64,000 nucleotides of DNA from Monarcha castaneiventris obscurior (Eukaryota > Chordata > Aves > Passeriformes > Monarchidae): contig JAMPIT010000360.1 in assembly GCA_026261815.1 (NCBI GenBank), positions 48,871 through 112,870 of the forward strand, written 5' to 3'. How positions within the stretch are numbered: the stretch's first letter is position 1; every line of letters begins with the position of its first letter. The position numbers were made by a program, and so were the translations under genes. The notes beneath the pieces are model-generated. The model worked only from the letters and a program-made list of their open reading frames with translations, ran no database searches and had not been told where the DNA came from. This document shows positions 1 to 11,020 of the stretch, piece by piece.

Positions 1-440
1 GGGATCCCCAAAACCGAGATCGCCCCAAGAGCCCCCCCTCCCGCCGGGGGCATCTGCGGCTCGCCTTTGGGCTCCTGCCAGCTCCAAACATTTTTCCCGG
101 CCCCGCAAAAAACCCTCCCGGAGAGCCCCCATGCATTTGGGCCGAGCTCCCCCTCCCCGCTCACCTCGGGATGCGGCGGGGACGATGCTGCCGGAGCCGG
201 GGCACCTGCGGCCTCAGCGGGCGGCCGGGGCAACCGCGTGCTTCTGCTGCTGCTCCTCCTCTTCCTCCTGCTCCTTTGCCTGCTCCTCCTCTTCCTGCCG
301 CTGCTCCTCCGCTCCCGCCCCGGCCCGGGCAGGTTCCGACACCCCAAAGCAGCAGCGCTGTGCCCTGGGGGGTTCCCAAAGCGGCCCCGCCCCGCGCGGC
401 ACCGGCAGCGATACTGGGAGCACAGGGAGCTGTACTGGGA
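1..440 (-). other. 5' end of a C2H2 zinc-finger gene copy (exon 1, start of intron 1), cut by window edge
   Basis: This is the minus-strand 5' part of the same ZNF gene family found at 17.0, 21.9 and 30.4 kb. The first non-coding exon ends at 165 with a good donor (CTCGGG then GTGAGC on the minus strand), and 1-164 is intron 1. The exon is rich in GAGGAG/CAG repeats that read as Glu/Gln-rich in one frame, but that frame stops before the donor, so I treat it as 5' untranslated. The coding exons would lie to the left of the window. A GC box (GGGGCGGGGC) lies near 385-400. Confidence 0.7.
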
Positions 441-735
441 GCAGCGGGAGCGATACTGGGAGCGATAGTGGGAGCAGCGGGAGCGATACTGGGAGCACCG
501 GGAGCGATACTGGGAGCGATACTGGGAGCAGCGGGAGCGATACTGGGAGCACTGAGAACGATACTGTGAGTAGTGGGAGCGATAATGTGAGTAGTGGGAG
601 CGATACTGGGAGCAGCGGGAGCGATATTGGGAGCAGCAGGAGCGATAGTTGGAGCAGCGGTAGCGATACTGGGAGCACTGAGAACGATACTGGGAGCACC
701 GGGAGCGATAATGGGAGCAGCGGGAAGGAACTGGG
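402..735 (-). repeat. 21-bp minisatellite upstream of ZNF exon 1
   Basis: Tandem units of the type GGGAGCAGCGGGAGCGATACT, with variants (AGCACTGAGAACGATACT), abut the GC-rich exon 1. The same array with different copy numbers sits upstream of every other ZNF copy here (16822-16984, 21755-21925, 29335-29505, 30620-30740). It stays open in frame and gives a spurious Gly-Ser-Asp-Thr ORF. It is probably part of, or next to, the promoter. Confidence 0.85.
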
Positions 736-850
736 GGCGCGATCCCTCCCAGTACGGCTCTTACTGGGAGCCCTGGGAGGGAACTGGGAGGAAACGGGGA
801 CCCGAGGCGGCTGCAGCCGGTGCTGGGAATGGAAAATGGGAACGGGGCAG
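736..850. other. Upstream flank of ZNF copy
   Basis: Unique flank (ending in AACGGGGCAG) that is shared almost base for base with 30740-30860. No gene is visible. The LTR at 851 interrupts it. Confidence 0.6.
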
Positions 851-1530
851 TGTGGGGTCTGTCGGGTTTGTTTCGTTTAGGACGGTCGGGACGGATGGAG
901 CCGAGAGATCTCTGAAGTCAAGTCTTAGAGCACGAGGTTTATTGCAAAGGGCGTGGGTGCAGGAGACCTGCTAGGAGCTGCCAGGCGCAGCTCGAGGCAG
1001 CTCAGAGAAACAGGAGAGCAAGAGAGTGCAAGAGAGAGAGAGGAAAGTAAAGTAAAAAGGGGAAAAAGTGTGTGGGTCCCGATTACAATACAATAAATCA
1101 TCTTCTGTGCGGAATATTCTAATTTTCATCAACCCATCTAAATCAAGCCACAAATCCTACAACATTTACATAAAGCCTATAAGAATCATTGCATTACTAT
1201 ACGGTGTTATGTTTTAAACCCTAAAAACTACTTTTTGGACCCTTCTGCCACGTTGGCAGGGTCTGCTCTGACCCTTGCATGTGTCTGCAAGCAGAGGGTA
1301 TTGTTTAATCAAAGGGGGATTACCTTCAGCTGGCCATACCATTGTTTTCCAGTTCTTCAGTAACTGGATCAGTTATCAGTATCAGATCAGATCAGAGATC
1401 TGATGGATCAGATGGATCAGAGATCAGTATCTCAAAGCTTGTTTTCATTTCAATCTCACTTATAGTTTCCATATCCCCAGCATCTTTTGCCAGGTAATCT
1501 TAAGGCTTTCCTATTTCATCTTCCCCAGCA
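851..1530 (-). mobile_element. Solo LTR with 6-bp target duplication
   Basis: The element starts TGTGGGGTC, ends CCCCAGCA and is flanked on both sides by GGGCAG (845-850 and 1531-1536). Removing the element and one GGGCAG restores AACGGGGCAGGGAATGCC, which is exactly the uninterrupted sequence of the paralogous flank near 30855-30875. The reverse complement carries AATAAACCTCGTGC, a polyadenylation signal near the 851 end, so the LTR lies on the minus strand. A 6-bp duplication is typical of class II (ERVK, beta-like) elements. A 99-bp fragment of the same family is at 29578-29676. Confidence 0.85.
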
Positions 1531-1536
1531 GGGCAG

Positions 1537-2182
1537 GGAATGCCAATGGCACCGGGAATATGGGAATGGCATGGACAATGGAAATGACACTGGGAATGGG
1601 ATCCGGACCGGGATGGAAGCGGGACTGGGACGACACAGAAATGGGGGGGAGGAGTGACAGCGGGGAGTGGGGGATCTGGGACAGGGGACACTGGGAACAG
1701 GAACGGGGCACATGGGGATAGGTGCAGGGCAGGGGGTCCTTGATCCGCTGCCCCTGAACCTCCGCCAGGGTCTCCCAGCGCAGCCGGAGCTGCTCGGCCC
1801 AGGCTCCCCAAAGCCCCGAGCAACCCCCAAGTCCCTCCCAGGAACCCTCAACTCCCTCAAAGCCAGCAGCCCCCACATCCTCTGGAAGATCCCCCCATGT
1901 CCCCATCCATGTCTTAGTTCAATGGCTTTATTTTTACCCCGGCTTTGGGTGTTTGGAAAGGACAGAGAGAAATGAAATAAAATCAAGGCCACGGGGAACC
2001 AGGAAGAGGCAGAGCCCCCCAGCCCGGTGTCTTCCCAACACGGATCAGCGGCACCACGGATCTCTGGGGCTCTGCCCAACGGGGGTCACTGGGGATCATC
2101 CAACGCCGATCCTCCCACGGGGGATGGGGGTGGAGCAGTGCACGAAGCTCTTCCCGCACTCGGGGCACTCACAGGGCTTCCC
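1537..2182 (-). other. 3' untranslated/downstream region of ZNF gene 1
   Basis: The segment 1660-2182 matches 24012-24530 downstream of the ZNF pseudogene, in opposite orientation. Directly after the stop codon it encodes one more half finger ([12 protein letters not shown], about 2145-2180). It then runs through a region with the minus-strand polyadenylation signal. The part nearest 1537-1660 consists of short GGGAATGG-type repeats shared with 30880-30960. No separate gene is supported. Confidence 0.6.
1927..1932 (-). terminator. Polyadenylation signal AATAAA for ZNF gene 1
   Basis: TTTATT on the plus strand reads AATAAA on the minus strand, about 250 bases past the ZNF stop codon. The equivalent site of the pseudogene copy (about 24260-24270) has decayed to AAATGAA. 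Confidence 0.55.
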
Positions 2183-3372
2183 TTAGTGGTGCCTCCGTTG
2201 GTGTTTGGTCAAGTGAGAGCTCCGTGAGAACCTCTTCCGACACTTGGGACACTCGTAGGGCCTCTCCCCAGTGTGCATCCTGTGGTGGACAGTCAGGAGG
2301 GATCTATGGCTGAAGCTCTTCCCACACTCCCCACACTCGTAGGGCCGTTCCCCCGTGTGGACTTTCCAGTGCTGGGTGAGATGGGAGCTGCAGCTGAAGC
2401 TCTTCCCACATTTTGAGCACTCGTAGGGCCTCTCCCCGGTGTGCGTCCGCAGATGCACGAGGAGATCCGAGCTGCTCTGACACCCCTTCCCACACTCCCC
2501 ACACTCATAGGGCCTCTCCCCGCTGTGGATGCGCTGGTGCCTGACGAGGGTGGAGTTGTGCTTGAAGCCCTTCTCACATTCGAGGCAGCGGAAGGGCCTC
2601 TCATCCGTGTGAATGCGCTGGTGCAAGAGGAGATCGGAGCTGGTCTGAAATCTCTTCCCACACTCAGGACACTCGTAGGGCCTCTCCCCGGTGTGCGTCC
2701 GCTGGTGCTGGAGGAGTTTGGAGCTGCTCCGAAACCTCTTCCCACACTCCCCACACTCGTAGGGCCTCTCCCCGGTGTGGATTTTCCAGTGCTCCCTCAG
2801 AGTGGAGCTGTGGATGAAGCTCTTCCCACATTCCGAGCACTTGTGGGGCTTCTCCCCATCGTGAAGCTGCTCATGGACCCCCAGCTCCGAGCTCTGGCCA
2901 CATCTCTGGGCGCCTTCCCGGCCCAGCGAGGGCCCTTCCTCCTTGGAGCTCCTTGGGCTGCCTTTGCAGCCCCTCCTCGTGCGGGATCTCCGGGCCTTTT
3001 CCTCCCCGTTGCATTCCTGCGCCGTGGAGCCGCTCAGAACGGCCTCTGCCACCAGGTTCTGCCGCGGGGATTTGTCCTCCCTGGGCTCCATGCTCAGCTC
3101 CTTGTCTGGGGCAGGAAGGACAAGGAGAGGATGGCATTTGCCTCCGTGCCACAGCCAAGGGCAAGGAGATCCCCCCAGTCCGGCCCCGGCAGGACGGCGT
3201 CGGCAGCGGGCTTGTCCTGCAGCCGGGGGCGATGCTGGGCTGGGACACGGAGCACGACAGAGGGGAAAGGGCCGCTGACTTCCTGCTCACCTGCCTGCGG
3301 CTCCCGGGCCATCTTCCTCTTCCTCGCGGCCTCCTCCTCTTCCATCCAGGCAGATTTTGTGAACTGGAATTC
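2183..3372 (-). CDS. C2H2 zinc-finger protein, 8 fingers (ZNF gene 1), two coding exons
   Basis: Likely a nuclear DNA-binding protein. The start ATG is at 3345-3343 in exon A (3291-3372). Exon A ends at a GTGAGC donor, and exon B runs 3105-2183 after a CCCCAG acceptor. The joined reading frame is 978 bases, giving 325 residues. The N-terminus is [19 protein letters not shown], with no KRAB or SCAN domain visible, followed by a charged linker (to about residue 98). Eight C2H2 fingers then fill the C-terminus, joined by alternating TGERPY and TDERPF linkers. Contact residues (-1,2,3,6) are HSTE, SSKQ, TSDL, HSTR, SSDV, CSHQ, HSLV and RSHK. Finger 5 has Cys in place of the usual Phe (KGCQ). The sequence upstream of exon A differs from all other copies here: exon 1 and the family promoter are missing, and retroviral sequence lies about 370 bases upstream. 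Expression is therefore uncertain although the frame is intact. Confidence 0.85.
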
Positions 3373-3739
3373 CTGTTGTGGGGGAAAAACAAGTGAGCAC
3401 ATCGGCTTGGGTATTCCTCCTGCCCAAGTCCATATTTAGAAGTCACCAGGTATCAGGTGTCGATAAAAATCTCTAAAACATTCAGCTAACCTCAAAAAAA
3501 CCCAAACCACCAAAACTCAGAAAAGATCACCCACCCAGGAGCTCCCACTGAGAGGAATGAGAAGGAGGTGTCTTTCCAAAGAAACTCTGGGCCTGCTGTA
3601 GATAATGCCAGATACTGAGCGGTGAAAGAAGCAATGGGAGGAACCATAAATTCCATAGGAAGTCCACTAATTGACACAGACTGTTGCTCACTCAAGGCTG
3701 TACTAATCCCTGGACTTAGAGAAAAAGATCAGCAACACA
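3373..3739. other. Unassigned sequence upstream of ZNF gene 1
   Basis: The segment begins with the acceptor of exon A (minus strand CCCACAACAG) and has no similarity to the family's intron 1 or promoter. I see no convincing gene. It may be retroviral flank. Confidence 0.4.
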
Positions 3740-4340
3740 AGGAAAATAACGGGGCGGGGGGGGGTTACAAATCAGAAAGGGGGTTTGTATTAAGCGATTC
3801 AGGAAGTCTCTGCCTCTCAAAGTACCTCAGCCAATGGGGAAAGAGAGAGGGAAATGCAGCCAGGAAATTAGGATAAAAAGGAGGCTGCATCCTTTGACAA
3901 TTCGAGAGATCACAGGGGAAATGCCCCATGGCCTTTGTTTAAATGAAGTAACAGGACTCCTCTGTCTCCTTTTTGGACATAAACCTCTGGTGTTTGTGGA
4001 TTAATTTTCCTGACAGGAGGGACCCCCTGAACCTCAAAGTGGAGAGACCAGAGAGGGGTGTCAGGAAAATTAATCCACAAACACCAGAGGTTTATGTCCA
4101 AAAAGGAGGCAGAGGAGTCCTGTTACTTTATTCGAACAAAGGGAGAGGCCATGGGACATTTCCCCTGGGGTCTCTCGAATTGCTGGGGGATGCAACCCCC
4201 TTTTTATCCTGATTTCCCGGCCACAGCACCCCCTTCCTTTCCCCATTGCCTGAGGTCCTCGGGAGGTACAGACTTCTCGAATTGCCTGCTCTATGTCCCC
4301 CTCTTTTATGCACCCCCATTTTGTTATATAAAAGAAAAAA
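3740..4340. repeat. Large inverted repeat: two related LTRs tail to tail
   Basis: The left arm (about 3740-4015) ends CCTGACA. The right arm (4057-about 4340) begins TGTCAGG. The arms are reverse complements of each other with few differences, best over 3860-4015 versus 4057-4215, and are separated by a 41-bp spacer. Each arm carries a TATA-like ATAAAA and a poly(A)-type site (AATAAA on the minus strand of the right arm; AATGAA in the left). These are two LTRs with their 3' ends facing each other. The right arm lies beside the provirus relic at 4.8-9.8 kb and has the orientation expected for its 3' LTR. Confidence 0.75.
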
Positions 4341-4799
4341 GTCCTATTCATAATTCTATTAAGTCTTCTTTTTCTCTAGGTTCAGGAATTTAACACAGCC
4401 TTGGCTGAGCAACAGTCAGTGTTGATTAATAACATCTCCTAGAACGGAGTTTTCTTGTGTCACTTCTCTGTCTCTAAGCTCCTAGCCCTATCTACAAGGA
4501 GATTCACACGGTCTGTTTGTAAAGACACATTCATCTTACTCCTTTTAATCCCTCCTCTTTATTTTCTCTGTATTTGTCTTGACAAACCTTAATTATCATT
4601 GATTTAATTTTTTCTTCCTGGGTCTTCTTGGGTTTTGCAATTATTTGCAGTGACATCCTTTTCTGTCCTTCTGTAGTCATTTCTGGATCAGTAGGCATGG
4701 CTGCTACTGGCATCCCCTTGACCACCTGCTGAAAGAGCTGCACTCAGCAAGGTGTCACGCGTGGTAAAAAGATACTGGAGTTGCTATAGCATATAAGAG
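4341..4799 (-). other. 3' end of provirus between env and LTR
   Basis: The segment lies between the env relic and the LTR arm, on the minus strand. A short open frame (4531-4743) continues in the env direction but I cannot match it to a domain. No other gene is visible. Confidence 0.4.
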
Positions 4800-6997
4800 G
4801 AGAAATAGTATTCATTTAACCCATAGCTGGCCAGTTAACCATGACATCGTGTCCCATTCCCATCCTTTCCACGTTTGGACAGGTACATGAGCTGACTTCA
4901 TTTCCTTTGTTGTTTCTTTGACCACTTTTCTGCTGTCATCTGTTTGCAAACAGCAGCTTGAGTCATTTAATTTCCCACAAACTCCTCCTTCTGCTAACAG
5001 ATAATCTAATACCATCCAATGTTGAAATACTGCTTTCCTCATTTAGGTGGATTGGTCAGCAAGAAGGTCAAGGGCTGTAGCTGTCTGGTTGGTTATTATT
5101 TCAAAGACAGCTTGTAACCTAATTATGCCATTCAAATTATAAATGGGTTCTCAGGCATCTGGTATTAATCCATTAGGATTCCAAGTGGCTGGTACATCAT
5201 GCTGTATAGTTTGTTCTGGTGGCCATTCATCTTTTCCCCTTTTTGGGGTGCTCCCTCCAGCCAGAGCTGCATCTGTTGACTGCTTTTCTCTAATTAAATC
5301 ATCGTAGATCTTGATTCCTAAGTGATTTCCCTGAACTTGTGGTAGCAAAAAGAACAACGGTCTAACATACCCTATATACCATATCCCTGACCAGTTTGGA
5401 GGTAAGCTGCTGTAAGCATGTTGGCCACAAATCCAGTACTGTCCTTTCAAAGCCCCTGTTCCGTTAGCAAAGGGGCCTCCCTACCCTTTGTCATCAGTTG
5501 GTAGGTCAAAATACAGCAGGTTTCCTGGGCCTAACGCTCCTCCAACAACAGTTGCCCCACCATAAGGGTCACAATATTTGCATTTCCAAGCTCCCACACA
5601 GGGTTCCCATCTCCATTTACATCTGCAAGCTGGTTGGTTGGATTTGGAGCAGAACTCGCTAAAAAGGGTTCAGGTTCTGTTCTGGTGTTGCCATTTCCAC
5701 TGATAATCATGGACGACATGTGTTCTACTTGTGGAATTTTCTTGGGGGCAGCTTAAAAATAGGTGGTCAAAAAAACCCTTGTCCTTCCCCATTGCTTTAC
5801 AGTCTTCAAAGTCCTTTCGGTAATTATGGTAGGAGCACCTTACCCAGCTATCATTAGTGAGTGTAAAAGGCATTTGATTCCATCTGCCTCGATATTTGGA
5901 ACAATCATGAGGAGGGCAGTGATTTATTAAAATATGGATATAGATCTAATATCAATATCCACCTGAGACAGACAAAGACTCTCTAACTTGTTAGGGTTAG
6001 AAAGTGTATGTTTATTCCAGTGCTGGGAAGCTGCAGGGATAGCTCCCGAACGTACAGCTCCAAAATTACAAAGCAATCCAAAGTCCATTTATCCACAAAA
6101 GTTCTAAATATTCAAAATACAAATACATATTTAAAACATAGACACCTCCCATTCTCCGCTTTGTATGAAAATTAGCTAAAAAGTCATTAAGCATGTGCAG
6201 TTTGTTCTATAAAATGGGTCAGTGGTCCTAAAAAAATGAGGAGGCGGCTGTCCTGAGAAAGTAAGACTGGTCGTCTTCACTTTGACCTTCTTGCCTCTCT
6301 GGTTTTTAACAATACACCTGACCTTGGAAGACTCCCAGTTCCCTCCTCCATTGCTTTTGAATAAGTTTCAGGTGGAAGAATTTGTAACTGTCTAGGCCTT
6401 CTTTTGAATTTTTCCTTCTAAGATTATTAATTGCTTATTATAAGCACAGCTAAACAAATACCAAGTAATCAGAGCTTATTCTATACTTAACTTTCTGACT
6501 AATCATTAATTTCTTTAATCAACTTCAGCTGAGTTCTGTGCCTTTTCTTTATTCCAGTTAACTTCAGCAGAACTAGCTTTTATTTAAAACCCCAGTATTT
6601 AAGTGTTTAAAATAACCCTATGTTTCAGCAGTTGGGAGTCCAAGAATCTAAACCCAAAGATAAAGTCCAGTCACAAACACTTTTTCCTACATAGACACCC
6701 CCTGCCTGTCCTATTTAGGCAATAAGTGCCTGTTTGAGAAGAATGAAGTGGACTTCCTTCTTTGTCCCAAAATCCCGTCCCATTGTGGACCTCACATAGG
6801 GTGTTGACCCAGCATTTAGGTTCAACTGGGCTAGCCACCCATGGCCACTCTTCAGATCCTCCTTCCCCTCTGCAGAGCCAGCAACTGCTAAGGTTAGAAA
6901 CTTTTGCTACTTCTTTTCCTAAGGCTGCAAATTGGTTCTCCCAGTCCTGGCCTAAACTTAGCTGACCATATAAAAGTAGAATTATTAAGGAAAGCAT
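4800..6997 (-). pseudogene. Endogenous retrovirus env relic (gamma-like), interrupted
   Basis: This is the envelope glycoprotein gene of an old provirus. The minus-strand frame starts at 6997 with a hydrophobic signal peptide (LSLIILLLYG) and Cys/Trp-rich surface sequence down to 6671. Homology stops at an insertion (5926-6660), resumes at about 5925 and continues in pieces with stops and shifts to about 4800. The transmembrane part (4812-5042) shows the conserved cysteine motif as C-x7-CC ([10 protein letters not shown]), one residue longer than the usual C-x6-CC. No single frame spans the gene, so it is non-functional as read. It lies directly after pol in the normal order. Confidence 0.8.
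5926..6660 (-). mobile_element. LTR-like insertion inside env
   Basis: The env homology is broken by about 735 bases of AT-rich sequence. TGAGACAGAC near 5964, a TTTATT (AATAAA on minus) near 6010 and a TTTCAGCA near 6632 suggest an LTR on the minus strand. I could not find a clean target duplication, so the ends are approximate. Confidence 0.45.
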
Positions 6998-7089
6998 TCT
7001 AGTGGTATAATTTAATTACTTAGTCTAATTTTTACATTGTCTTCCACACCACCTGTGGCAATTGAAGGCACAGAAACCGCTTAACATAA

Positions 7090-9775
7090 AACAATGGCAG
7101 CAAGTATTAGCCCCACAGTCAGTGGAGACTCTAGAGGAGGGATGCCCATCCAGACTATTTCAGCAGATGGTCTGTGGGTAGGCACACGAGGCTTCCTGAT
7201 GTCGATGCACTGGCTACTGCTGCAGCCCACTCCTGTGGAGTGTCAGTCACGGCCTCCCGTCCTTCTCCTCCAGCTGAGGTGTCCAAATCTCGGGGGCTTC
7301 AGAGACCTTGACCCAAGTGTGATGGGTCCACCCGTGTTCAGCTGTCTTGATGGCTGTTTCTGTGGTCAGTAACACTTGGAAAGGTCCGCACCACTTTGCC
7401 ACCAGTGGTGCTTCTTTCTACTCCTTAACTAGGACTCAGTCTCCTGGTTGGATGTTACAAACAGCTAGGATGTTACAAAGGTGGGGTCTGTGCCAGCTGA
7501 GCTTCCTGTTGAAGAGATTTCACAAGAGACAGTAATTCAAAGGGAGACAATTGAATATTCTCTTTGGGTCTGGCTCTTACTCTTGCCAAAGCCAATGTCA
7601 GAAGGCCTGCCCATGGCATCTTGGTTTCTACTACCAGCTTCAAAAGTTGTTTTTTCTCTCTTCATTTTTTTCTACCCGACCTGAGCTCTGGGGGTGCCAG
7701 GGGCTATGGAGGTTCCACTGTATTCCTAAAGCAGCCAAAACCCCTTGAAGGATCTTTCCTGTAAAATGAGTTCCCCTATCTGAGTCTATTGCTTCTACAA
7801 TCCTGTGTCTTAGAATTATTTGTTCCAAAAATACCTTAATAACTGATCCTGTAGTTGCTGAAACAGCTGGAAATGCTTCTGGCCACCTTGTTAGCTGACA
7901 TACTATTACCAGAAGACATTTAAACCTTCCCGCTTGGGGCATTTTGGTAAAATCCACCTGCATCTCTGGAAGGGACATACAGCCCAAAGCCTCCTTCCCC
8001 TGGCAGTTTTCTTTGTAACCTTGTTATTGGCTTTAGCACAAATCAAACAACCTCAATAGCTCGCTTTGCCAGACCAAAAAGACCTACAGCAGCAGCATAC
8101 ATTTTGAGGAAGGCTTCCGCCAGTCCTTGGGAGCCCCAATGATTTCCTTCATGGAGTTGTTTTAATAACTGCAAGGTCAGAGCTTCTGGTATTCATTGTC
8201 TGCCATCCCTTGTAAACCAATTATCCCCTCTTTCTTCTGCCTCACTGCTTTTAATTATCTCCAACTCCTCTGGTGGAAAAGACAGTTTCTCTGGCAGTGG
8301 TGCTGGGAGCATGGGGAGGATCTCAGAGATTTCTGGCAACTATGCAGCTTTACGAGCCTCTTCATCAGCCAGTCAGTTACCTATCGCCTCCCCTGAGCAC
8401 CCTGTCTGGTGTCCTCTGATGTGTATAATTGCCACTCTTTTTGGTAAATTCACCACCTCCATTAGGTGAGAGATTAAGCTCTCATGAGCTAACGTTTTTC
8501 CCCTGCAGGTTAAAAAATCTCTTTTTTCCCCACAGTTTCTCAAATGCATGTATCATCCCATAGGCATATTTACAATCAGTAAAAACATTCACTCTCTTGT
8601 CCCGATATAATTCACAGGCTCTCACAAGCGCACACAGCTCAGCACTCTGAGCTGACCATGCGGGCAGTAACCTCCCCCTTTCCTTTAATTCCCTTCCATT
8701 AATGATAGCGTAACCTGTACCCTGTAACTCGCTTCTCTTTTACCACCCTTGAAGACCCATCAATAAACACATTTTCTCCCTCAGGCCTGTGAGTATCTCG
8801 TGAATCTCTCCTAGCCCGGGTCTGGAGACCTATCACCTGAGTGCAGTCATGGGTTTCTTCCCAGCCCCCCTGACCAGGGCCGTTCAGACAGGAGGCTGGG
8901 TTCAACCCTTCCCCACTTTTCAATTCTAAGTCCTCCTGTTCCATTAAACAAAATTCATACTGTAATCACCGAGCGGTGGTCATCCACTTAGAGGCTCTGT
9001 CAGTTAACAAAGCTTTAACCTGATGTGAAACTTTAACAATCAGATACCCTCCCACTGTCAGTTTTCAGGCCTCTGTTACCACCAGAGCTGTGGCTGCACA
9101 GTTCTGCAGACAATGGGGCCGGCCTCTGGCCACTGGGTCTGACAGCTTAGAAAAATAAGCAACAGGCTGCCGTGTCCCCCCGTGCTCTTGTACCAAAATT
9201 CCTTTAGCAAGGCCTTGTTTAACATCCACATACAGCTCAAATTCCTTTTCTGAGTCTGGGAGAGCTAAGACTGGGGCATTAACTAATTTGTCTCTTAATT
9301 TCCTAAAGCTTTGCTTTCCTTCTGGTGTCCATACCACGACATTAGGACTGCCTGGGGTTAAAAGGTCATATAAAGGCCGGGCCAAAACAGAAGAATACTC
9401 AATCCATGCTCTGCAGTACCCCACCAACCCTAAAACTGACGTAGCTCCTTTTTTGTCTGGGGTAATGGTACTTGTAAAACTGCTTGTATTCTTTCTGGAT
9501 CAATACACCATAAACCTCCAGTGAGAATGTGTCCCAAATATTTAACCTTTTTCTCTACCAACTGCGCCTTCTTTTCAGACACTCTAAGTCCCTTTTTAGC
9601 AAGAAAATTAAGCAGCTTCGCCATAGCCTCTTCCACCACCTTCTCCTATTCCCCTGATAAAAGCAAGGCATCCTCATACTGCAACAACCTAACTCCCGAG
9701 GGTGGGGTAAACTCTCTCAGTATTCTCTGCAAGCCTTGCCCAAACGTGGGGTGCGCAAAGCACGGTCCTCAGACA
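7090..9775 (-). pseudogene. Endogenous retrovirus pol relic: reverse transcriptase, RNase H, integrase
   Basis: The domains follow on the minus strand in the order expected for a gammaretrovirus-like pol. The reverse transcriptase part (about 9775-8960) holds the KYLGH motif; the catalytic YVDD box reads YEDA and is followed shortly by a stop. RNase H (about 8960-8460) keeps its three acidic positions (FIDGS, SAELC, TDCKYA). Integrase (about 8210-7090) keeps an HxxxH zinc-binding start, the DDE residues (VDFT, SDRG, VEKN) and a C-terminal domain with a GPFQVLL segment. Frame shifts and stops break it in at least five places. The 5' end is lost: gag, protease and the first half of RT are absent, and the relic abuts the RDH8-like gene. 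Confidence 0.85.
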
Positions 9776-9984
9776 GTGATAAGGCCGTTTATTAGAAAAG
9801 CACACAGTTTTTGTAATATTTTTACCATTCAATTAAAAATAACATGCCTCTAGACAGCCAATTCCAGGTGAGACGGGGACAGGTAACACCCCCCAAACCC
9901 CATAAATCCCCATAAAAAACCCCAGAACTCCACACAGGACCCCCAAAACCCCCTCAAATCCCCACAAATCCCTCAAGCTCCCAC
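9776..9984. other. Junction between provirus and RDH8-like gene
   Basis: AT-rich sequence (9776-9850) of unknown origin, then CCCCATAAAACCCC-type intronic repeat. The last RDH8-like exon would be expected about here or further left and is not found. Confidence 0.4.
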
Positions 9985-10168
9985 CTGCGCCACCTGCTCG
10001 GGGCTCTGGCTGAAGGTGTTGAACACCTGGCGGGACGTGGACAGGGAAACGTCCCAAAAGCAGCACAGCGCTTCGGGGTCAGTTCCCGGGAATTCAGATT
10101 TTTCCACCTCCTGCAGCACCTTCCACCTGAATTCTGTATTCACTGGGCCCGGCTCCAGCAGGGACACA
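9985..10168 (-). CDS. RDH8: RDH8-like exon 5
   Basis: Acceptor CCCCAG precedes TGTGTCCCTG; donor is GCGCAG then GTGGGA. Open throughout. It encodes the substrate-side part with LEPGPVNTEF and EFPGTDPEAL, both close to vertebrate RDH8. Confidence 0.85.
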
Positions 10169-10179
10169 CTGGGGAGGGG

Positions 10180-10810
10180 ATTTTGGGGGTTTTTTGGGGT
10201 GAATTTGGGGGTTTTAGGGTCCTAAGATGTTGAAGCCCAGGTGGGCTCTGGCTCAGACCCACAGCCATGGACATGGGAATCTTGGGACATTTTGGGGGGA
10301 TTTTGAGGATTTTAAGGGGTCTTGGGATTTTGGGGGGAGATTTGGGTCTTTTTGCAGGGGAATTTGGGATTTTGGGGGGGATTTTGGAGGGATTTTGGGT
10401 TCCCAATCCACTGAAGCCAAGCTCCGCTCTAGCTCAGCCCCTCAACCACAGACACAGGAATTTTGTGGGGGTCTCGGGGAAACTTTGGGTTTTGTTCGGG
10501 GGTCTTGGGGAGGGCGAGGTTTTTTGAGGGAGTTGGAGATTTGGGGGTTTTGGGGGGTTTGGGGGTGATTTTGGAGGAATTTTTGGTTCCCAATCCATTG
10601 AAGTCCAGGCGGGCTCTGGCTCAGCCTCTCAGCCATGGACACGGGAATTTTGGGGGGTTTTGATGGGATTTTGGGTATTTTTAGGCGTCTTGGGGGATTT
10701 GGGGTGTTTTGGGATTTTTGAGGGGGTTTAAAGGGATTTAGGGGATTTTTTGGGGGGATTTTGAGGTCCCAATCCATTGAAGCCTACGCGGGCTCTGGCT
10801 CAGCCCCTCA
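10180..10810 (-). repeat. Intronic minisatellite with a ~180-bp higher-order unit
   Basis: GGGGATTTTGGG-type repeats are punctuated by four copies of a conserved segment (TTGAAGCCCAGGTGGGCTCTGG and variants, at about 10229, 10408, 10597 and 10776), spaced about 180-190 bases apart. Confidence 0.75.
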
Positions 10811-11020
10811 GCCACGGACACTTCTGGGAGGGTCTTGGAGATATTTTGGGGGGAGTCTTGTAGTGTTGGGGGGGAATTCGGGCAGGTCTTGGGTTTTTTT
10901 TTTGTTTTGGGGGTCTTTTGGGAGGGTTTGGGAGGATTTTGGGGGGATTTTGGCAGGTCTTGTTATTTTGGGGACTTTTGGGGGTGATTTGGGGGGTTTT
11001 TGGGGTCCCCCCGCACTCAC

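Noticed and set aside
131..880. Gly-Ser-Asp-Thr repeat protein of 249 codons
   Set aside because: It is the 21-bp promoter minisatellite read through; it lies antisense to nothing coding and the unit number varies between copies.
1511..1906. Minus-strand frame with LRLRWETLAEVQGQRIKDPL, also near 24289-24549
   Set aside because: It looks protein-like, but it lies in the 3' flank of ZNF copies; I found no splice sites or domain, and the two copies differ in frame continuity.
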